DNA of 8,953 nt, taken from contig CADBTE010000305.1 of NCBI GenBank assembly GCA_902797455.1, forward strand, positions 1 through 8,953, given 5' to 3'. The translations under genes and the position numbers were made by a program. Source of the stretch: an uncultured Planctomycetota bacterium. Lineage in GTDB: Bacteria > Planctomycetota > Planctomycetia > Pirellulales > Thermoguttaceae. This document shows positions 5,626 through 8,953 of the stretch, in pieces; position 1 is the stretch's first letter, and each line of letters starts with the position of its first letter. Under the pieces are notes generated by a model. It saw nothing but the letters and a program-made list of their open reading frames with translations. It was not told the DNA's origin and did no database searches.

Positions 5626-6414
5626 CTACCTTTCGGATTCGGGCTGTTTTTGAAGGACCAGCGTGAACGCGCGCTTTTGCAGGGTACGAAACCCCAGGGA
5701 ATATTTCACGCGCTGGAACCAATAAAGGAGGTTGGCGGCGCAGCGGCAGCAGTGATGATACGGAAGTTCCCCCCCGGTATCATCGTCGTCAAAAAAGGGC
5801 TTCTCTTGATAGGCGTAGCACAGAGACTTGATTTTGTAGCTCTTCGACACCAAGGGGCGCGTCGTGCAGCTGTGCGGTCCCCAAACCAGATACCGGGTAA
5901 ACACATTGGGGGTATAGGGTCGCAGATGCGACAGATCGTTGTAGAAACGATCGTTGAGCAGCGGGGCGCTCACGACCAAATACCCGCCGGGTTTGAGGCA
6001 GCGGTCGGCCTCTTGCAGGAACCGGTACAAAACCTCCGGCGGGAGATGTTCCACGATATGACTGGCGTGAATCATATCGAAAAAGGCGTCCGAAAAGGGA
6101 AGCTCGGGAAGCAGAACCTCTTGGGCGTTCGGGAAGCGTTCTTTTAGCCGAGCCACGGAGTCGGGATTCCCGTCGATGAGATAAAAATCGTCTCGGCCGG
6201 CGCGCTTGGCGAAGGCGCCGTCGCCGGTGGCCACATCCAGAACAACGCTTTTGGGTGTGACAAACCCAAGCGCGACATCGAAAAACGGCTCATGGCTGAG
6301 GGTAATGCGCGATCGGATCGGGGGAATTCGCCAGCTGCCGATCCGATGGCCGAAGAGAATCGGAGAGACTCGGTGTCTGCCGCGCGAATCGACGAATTGT
6401 TGAAATAATCTCAT
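5626..6414 (-). CDS. Class I SAM-dependent methyltransferase (Methyltransf_11 type)
   Basis: A 262-residue protein with a seven-strand Rossmann methyltransferase core. Motif I is VVLDVATGDGAFA (57-69), with Ala-Thr where most homologues have Gly-Cys, but keeping the Asp and the G-D-G loop. FYLIDGNPDS (77-86) supplies the acidic residue that usually binds the SAM ribose. LPFSDAFFDMIHASHIVEHLP spans motif III (about 105-125), and CLKPGGYLVVSAP (139-151) is the signature strand of the Methyltransf_11 group. I chose ATG 6414, giving MRLFQQFVD. A longer open frame to 6567 has no other start with context and would overlap the upstream glycosyltransferase by about 120 bases. The ribosome-binding site is weak (GCGAAAG). 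Between glycosyltransferases it most likely methylates a sugar or caps a glycan. Substrate cannot be read from the sequence. The C-terminal third (from about 175), which has clustered Cys/His (YHHCCRCAA), is unassigned. Confidence 0.85.
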   Translation of the reverse strand: MRLFQQFVDSRGRHRVSPILFGHRIGSWRIPPIRSRITLSHEPFFDVALGFVTPKSVVLDVATGDGAFAKRAGRDDFYLIDGNPDSVARLKERFPNAQEVLLPELPFSDAFFDMIHASHIVEHLPPEVLYRFLQEADRCLKPGGYLVVSAPLLNDRFYNDLSHLRPYTPNVFTRYLVWGPHSCTTRPLVSKSYKIKSLCYAYQEKPFFDDDDTGGELPYHHCCRCAANLLYWFQRVKYSLGFRTLQKRAFTLVLQKQPESER

Positions 6415-6445
6415 CGGAACACTTTCGCTTTGTATCGGGAATAAT

Positions 6446-7579
6446 CTAGCTTTGGTTACGCGGTCGATGTTCTGATTTATAGCGCCGGATGGCTTTGCCA
6501 AAGAGGAAAATCTCTTTCCACCCGTTGAAATAGCGCACCTTGCCAAACACCAGCGGCGGCTTCCCAAAAATAATCAGCTCCGCGAAACAGCGCAGATACT
6601 CCGGGAGGAGGGGGATCACCTCGGCGGTCAATTCCAGCGAGGCGAGATACTCTTGGCGAATCGCCTTTTCTTCTTCGCGCTGCTTCCTCACGGGGAGGTC
6701 AAAAAAGCGAAGCGCCAGGCAAAGAAAGAACATCTGATAAAACGGCTCGCGGAAGGCGGGCCAGGTCTGATCGGCTTCGAGGTTTTTCTTCAGCCGGAGA
6801 CTGGCCTCCAGGTGATAAGGAACCAGGTCATCGACCGAATGGACGATGGAAGCGGTGTTGCTGATCCGGTACTGAACAAGCGGTGTATTCAGAACCGCGA
6901 TTTTTTTCGCCCGAGTCACCGCCGTGAGAACACAGCACAGATCGTTCGCCGCCCGAGCGGACTGAAAAAACAGCCCCTTCTGTTTGAAGAACGAAAGGCG
7001 AAAGAGTTTATTCCAGGCCCCCGGAAAGAGTTTCAGGAAGATATCCTCCGGGTAATCCTCGGGGGAAAACAGCGGCGGCAGACCGTCCAGGCGGCATCCT
7101 CCCGGGGAGGAATGTTCGGGGTCGGTGTATTCCAGATAGGGGAAGACGACCATATCGGCATCGCTTTCGGCCAAACGCGCATAGCACAGACGCAAAAGGT
7201 CGGGATGAAAAAGATCGTCGGAGTCAAGAAAAATGATCGATTCTCCCTCGGCGCGGCGAAGTCCCTCGTTTCGCGCCTGACCGGCGTTGCTGTGCGGGCG
7301 GGAGATGATTTTGACCCGCCGGTCGGCCGCGGCGTACCGCCGGAGGATATCTTTCGTGGGCCGGTCCGACCCATCGTCGATCACCAGGAGCTCAAAATTA
7401 TCGAGGGACTGGTGAAGAATCCCTTCCAGCGCGGGAATCAAAAATTCTTCGGGGGTGTTATAGACGGGCATCACCACCGATACCGCCTTTGAGGCGCGCG
7501 GATCGGCGGCGCTTGGTTCCGGCCGGGAAAATTCCTCCCCGCCGAGGGGACGATCGGTATCACTTTCGATCTTTTTCAT
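6446..7579 (-). CDS. Family 2 glycosyltransferase (GT-A), second copy of a tandem pair
   Basis: A 377-residue GT2 enzyme. After a poorly conserved 32-residue leader, the GT-A domain starts at SVVMPVYNTPEEF (34-46), with VIDDGSD (66-72), GQARNEGLRRAEGE (100-113) and the metal-binding DSDD (119-122). GAWNKLFR (187-194) matches the W-N-K-L-(Y/F)-R motif common in capsular and LPS GT2 enzymes. The next acidic motif, usually (E/Q)D, reads AND (211-213). The C-terminal part (about 225-377) is family-variable and ends in FLFGKAIRRYK, like the FG-x-x-(I/L) tails of many surface-glycan transferases. No transmembrane segment is obvious. It is a paralogue of the gene just upstream, 15 bases away, sharing the MPVYNTPEEFL and FLDSDDLF blocks. 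The ATG at 7577-7579 has no clear Shine-Dalgarno, so it probably relies on coupling to the upstream stop. Donor and acceptor are unknown. Confidence 0.87.
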   Translation of the reverse strand: MKKIESDTDRPLGGEEFSRPEPSAADPRASKAVSVVMPVYNTPEEFLIPALEGILHQSLDNFELLVIDDGSDRPTKDILRRYAAADRRVKIISRPHSNAGQARNEGLRRAEGESIIFLDSDDLFHPDLLRLCYARLAESDADMVVFPYLEYTDPEHSSPGGCRLDGLPPLFSPEDYPEDIFLKLFPGAWNKLFRLSFFKQKGLFFQSARAANDLCCVLTAVTRAKKIAVLNTPLVQYRISNTASIVHSVDDLVPYHLEASLRLKKNLEADQTWPAFREPFYQMFFLCLALRFFDLPVRKQREEEKAIRQEYLASLELTAEVIPLLPEYLRCFAELIIFGKPPLVFGKVRYFNGWKEIFLFGKAIRRYKSEHRPRNQS

Positions 7580-7594
7580 CGTACCGGGCCATCA

Positions 7595-8674
7595 TCACGA
7601 CGGGAGAGACTCTTTGCGCGTGTATCTCCAGACGGGGATGCCGAAAAACCGCCACTGGCGTACATTATTGGGAAGATATTCTTTGCCGAAGAGGATCGTC
7701 TTCCCGAGGATTTCGCACAGGAAGCTCTTTTGTCTTCGGCCGAGTATCTTTTTGTTTTGAACCAACTGAAATTTCCGGACATAATGACCGCGCATTTCCG
7801 GCAGGAACTCTTCCCGCTCCTTGGGGTCCATCTGGCGGTAGTAACACAGAACGGCGGAGAGGAACGCGTTTGAAAATGTCTCCGCGTACAGCTTCCACCG
7901 ATCACAGTGGATCAGATCGTCATAGATCAGATCAAAGGCCTGGCAATGCTCCAGGCCAAGACGCGGCGTGATCCGTGTCAAAGAGTTTGGGTTCCCTCGG
8001 CGATAGCGAACAAGGACTTTCTCCAGAACGGCAATCCGCTTGGCGTGGGTCAGCGAGATCAGAACGAAGGGAGTATCCTGCGTGCAGGTAATCGAGGGAA
8101 AGGACAGCTTTTCCTCCAAAAGGAAACCGCGTCGGTAGAGCTTATTCCAAGCGGCCCAGAAGGTTGATTGATACAGCGCCGGCGCGCGGTCGCGGGGATC
8201 AAACCACTGGGTACCGGAGAAATCGGCGCCGCAAGGCCTGCTCTGCGGTTCTTCCAGATCGAGATATTGAAAGATAGTGATATCGGCCTTGTGCTCGGTC
8301 AGTTTCTCGTATGACAGACGCAGAAGCTCCGGCTCGAAGAGGTCGTCGGAATCGAGGAAGGATACCGCCTCCCCCCGGGCCTCTTGAAGACCGAGATTAC
8401 GGGCCTGACCGGCCCCCTGGTGGGCACCGAGGAGAACACGCACGCGGGAGTCGCCCGCCGCGTACCGCTGAAGCACGGCTTTGGTCCGCTCGCCGGAGCC
8501 GTCGTCGACGATCAGCAGCTCAAAATCACGCAGTGTCTGGGCCAGGACCGACTCGATCGCCGGACACAGAAATTCTTCGGGGGTGTTGTAAACAGGCATC
8601 ACCACCGAGACAGCGGGCCGATCACCGGTCCGGGCACCCGCCGAATGATCGGGTATTTTACCGGAAGAGTCCAT
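7595..8674 (-). CDS. Family 2 glycosyltransferase (GT-A), first gene of the minus-strand operon
   Basis: A 359-residue GT2 enzyme expected to add a sugar to a lipid-linked or core glycan on the cytoplasmic side of the membrane. The GT-A domain begins at VSVVMPVYNTPEEFL (22-36), with IVDDGSGERT (55-64), GQARNLGLQEARGE (89-102) and the metal-binding DSDD (108-111). AAWNKLYRRGFL (174-185) and CTQDTPFVL (197-205) give the W-N-K-L-Y-R and acidic QD motifs of this subgroup. The C-terminus ends with WRFFGIPVWRYTRKE, a tail of a kind common in surface-glycan transferases. The ATG at 8672-8674 follows AAGGAAGGAG by 13 bases, a slightly long spacing; no nearer in-frame start fits. A near-consensus promoter lies 59 bases upstream. 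It closely resembles the next gene, including an exact 18-base match over the TPEEF codons, so the pair arose by duplication. Confidence 0.87.
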   Translation of the reverse strand: MDSSGKIPDHSAGARTGDRPAVSVVMPVYNTPEEFLCPAIESVLAQTLRDFELLIVDDGSGERTKAVLQRYAAGDSRVRVLLGAHQGAGQARNLGLQEARGEAVSFLDSDDLFEPELLRLSYEKLTEHKADITIFQYLDLEEPQSRPCGADFSGTQWFDPRDRAPALYQSTFWAAWNKLYRRGFLLEEKLSFPSITCTQDTPFVLISLTHAKRIAVLEKVLVRYRRGNPNSLTRITPRLGLEHCQAFDLIYDDLIHCDRWKLYAETFSNAFLSAVLCYYRQMDPKEREEFLPEMRGHYVRKFQLVQNKKILGRRQKSFLCEILGKTILFGKEYLPNNVRQWRFFGIPVWRYTRKESLPS

Positions 8675-8677
8675 TGA

Positions 8678-8756
8678 AACGGGTAAACTCCTTCCTTAGA
8701 TGTGAGACCTTCAGCTTCCTGTAACGGGTAAGATTATAGCACGGTTATTGCCCGTT
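8678..8756. repeat. Three AACGGG-type boxes around the operon promoter
   Basis: AACGGGTAA occurs exactly twice on the plus strand (8678-8686 and 8723-8731). A third, inverted copy, CCCGTT (8751-8756; AACGGGCAA when read on the minus strand), abuts the -35 box. The second and third copies form an inverted repeat that brackets the -10 box. The arrangement resembles binding sites for a regulator, but the boxes are short. Confidence 0.4.
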
Positions 8757-8761
8757 CTCAA
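8733..8761 (-). promoter_or_regulatory. Near-consensus sigma-70 promoter of the minus-strand glycan operon
   Basis: On the minus strand, TTGAGA (8761-8756) is followed by exactly 17 bases and a perfect TATAAT (8738-8733). Matches to consensus are 5 of 6 and 6 of 6. Transcription would begin near 8726, leaving a leader of about 50 bases that contains AAGGAAGGAG before the first glycosyltransferase start at 8674. This is the best promoter in the window and explains expression of all four downstream genes. Confidence 0.85.
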
Positions 8762-8953
8762 TAGGAAAGCCCTTCCCCCAAACGTCCCTTTGCCGAGCTC
8801 AGCTTTCCGGCCGGCCGGGAGGCCCGGCGGCCACTACCGGGAGCCCCGGCGGGCGGTATTCCCAAATCAAATTAACCGCAGTCGTTCGCGCCGTTGGCGC
8901 TCAGAAGTTATGACGACCAGCGGGAGGAACGACTGCCCTCGGAAATGCCTCGG
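8762..8953. other. Intergenic region rich in inverted repeats; no convincing gene
   Basis: Three hairpins follow each other: GGCC-G-GCCGGG with CCCGGCGGCC (8809-8832, one bulged G), CCGGG-AGC-CCCGG (8837-8849), and a compound one made of a perfect 10-bp outer stem GCAGTCGTTC/GAACGACTGC (8878-8887 with 8927-8936) directly stacked on GCGCC-GTT-GGCGC (8888-8900). No T-tract follows on either strand, so they do not look like terminators. Two short frames enter from the right edge on the minus strand, one open to TGA 8867-8869 (28 codons), but neither resembles a protein I know. It may be a repeat element, part of a structured RNA, or the end of a neighbouring gene. Confidence 0.45.

Noticed and set aside
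6415..6567. Extending the methyltransferase start to 6567 (313 residues)
   Set aside because: It would overlap the preceding glycosyltransferase by about 120 bases, adds residues unlike any methyltransferase, and ATG 6414 gives a normal N-terminus.
6653..7492. Plus-strand open frame of 279 codons opposite the second GT2 gene
   Set aside because: Low-information basic peptide antisense to conserved GT2 motifs; GC-rich DNA leaves such frames open by chance.
8828..8933. Cobalamin-type riboswitch suggested by GCCACT near a GC-rich hairpin
   Set aside because: The other conserved boxes of that riboswitch are missing on both strands, and the downstream gene type does not fit.

Overview
The window looks like a cell-surface polysaccharide region from a Gram-negative bacterium of moderately high GC content. 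Enzymes for ADP-L-glycero-D-manno-heptose, the core sugar of lipopolysaccharide, point to an outer membrane. I cannot assign a phylum from sequence reading alone. No phage, IS element, CRISPR array, tRNA or rRNA gene is visible.

Left half, plus strand (1-4445). The tail of gmhA is followed by gmhB and hldD, each joined by a 4-base ATGA stop/start overlap: one translationally coupled heptose-nucleotide cassette. After a 121-base gap with promoter-like boxes comes a full-length membrane-anchored nucleotide-sugar 4,6-dehydratase of the CapD/WbpM/PglF type. After a 177-base gap holding a good -10 box and a structured leader comes rpiB with an unusual insertion. A strong hairpin plus T-tract terminator (4460-4490) closes this side.

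Right half, minus strand (8674 down to 4518). A near-consensus sigma-70 promoter (8733-8761) reads into four tightly packed genes: two paralogous family 2 glycosyltransferases, a class I SAM-dependent methyltransferase and a family 9 (heptosyltransferase-like) glycosyltransferase. They converge on the same terminator, whose minus-strand side is also T-rich. The last ~190 bases of the window (8762-8953) have no convincing gene and are rich in inverted repeats.

Working together (inference): RpiB interconverts pentose phosphates, which feed sedoheptulose 7-phosphate through transketolase. GmhA, GmhB and HldD turn that into ADP-heptose. The family 9 enzyme could transfer the heptose, the two family 2 enzymes could extend the glycan, the methyltransferase could modify a sugar or cap the chain, and the dehydratase would supply a 6-deoxy-4-keto HexNAc precursor. 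I see no clearly new system. The most unusual points are a GmhB without its usual zinc-ligand cluster, an RpiB with about 43 extra residues behind a switch-like leader, G8/G9 tracts inside hldD and the dehydratase gene, and a compact inverted-repeat element at the right edge.
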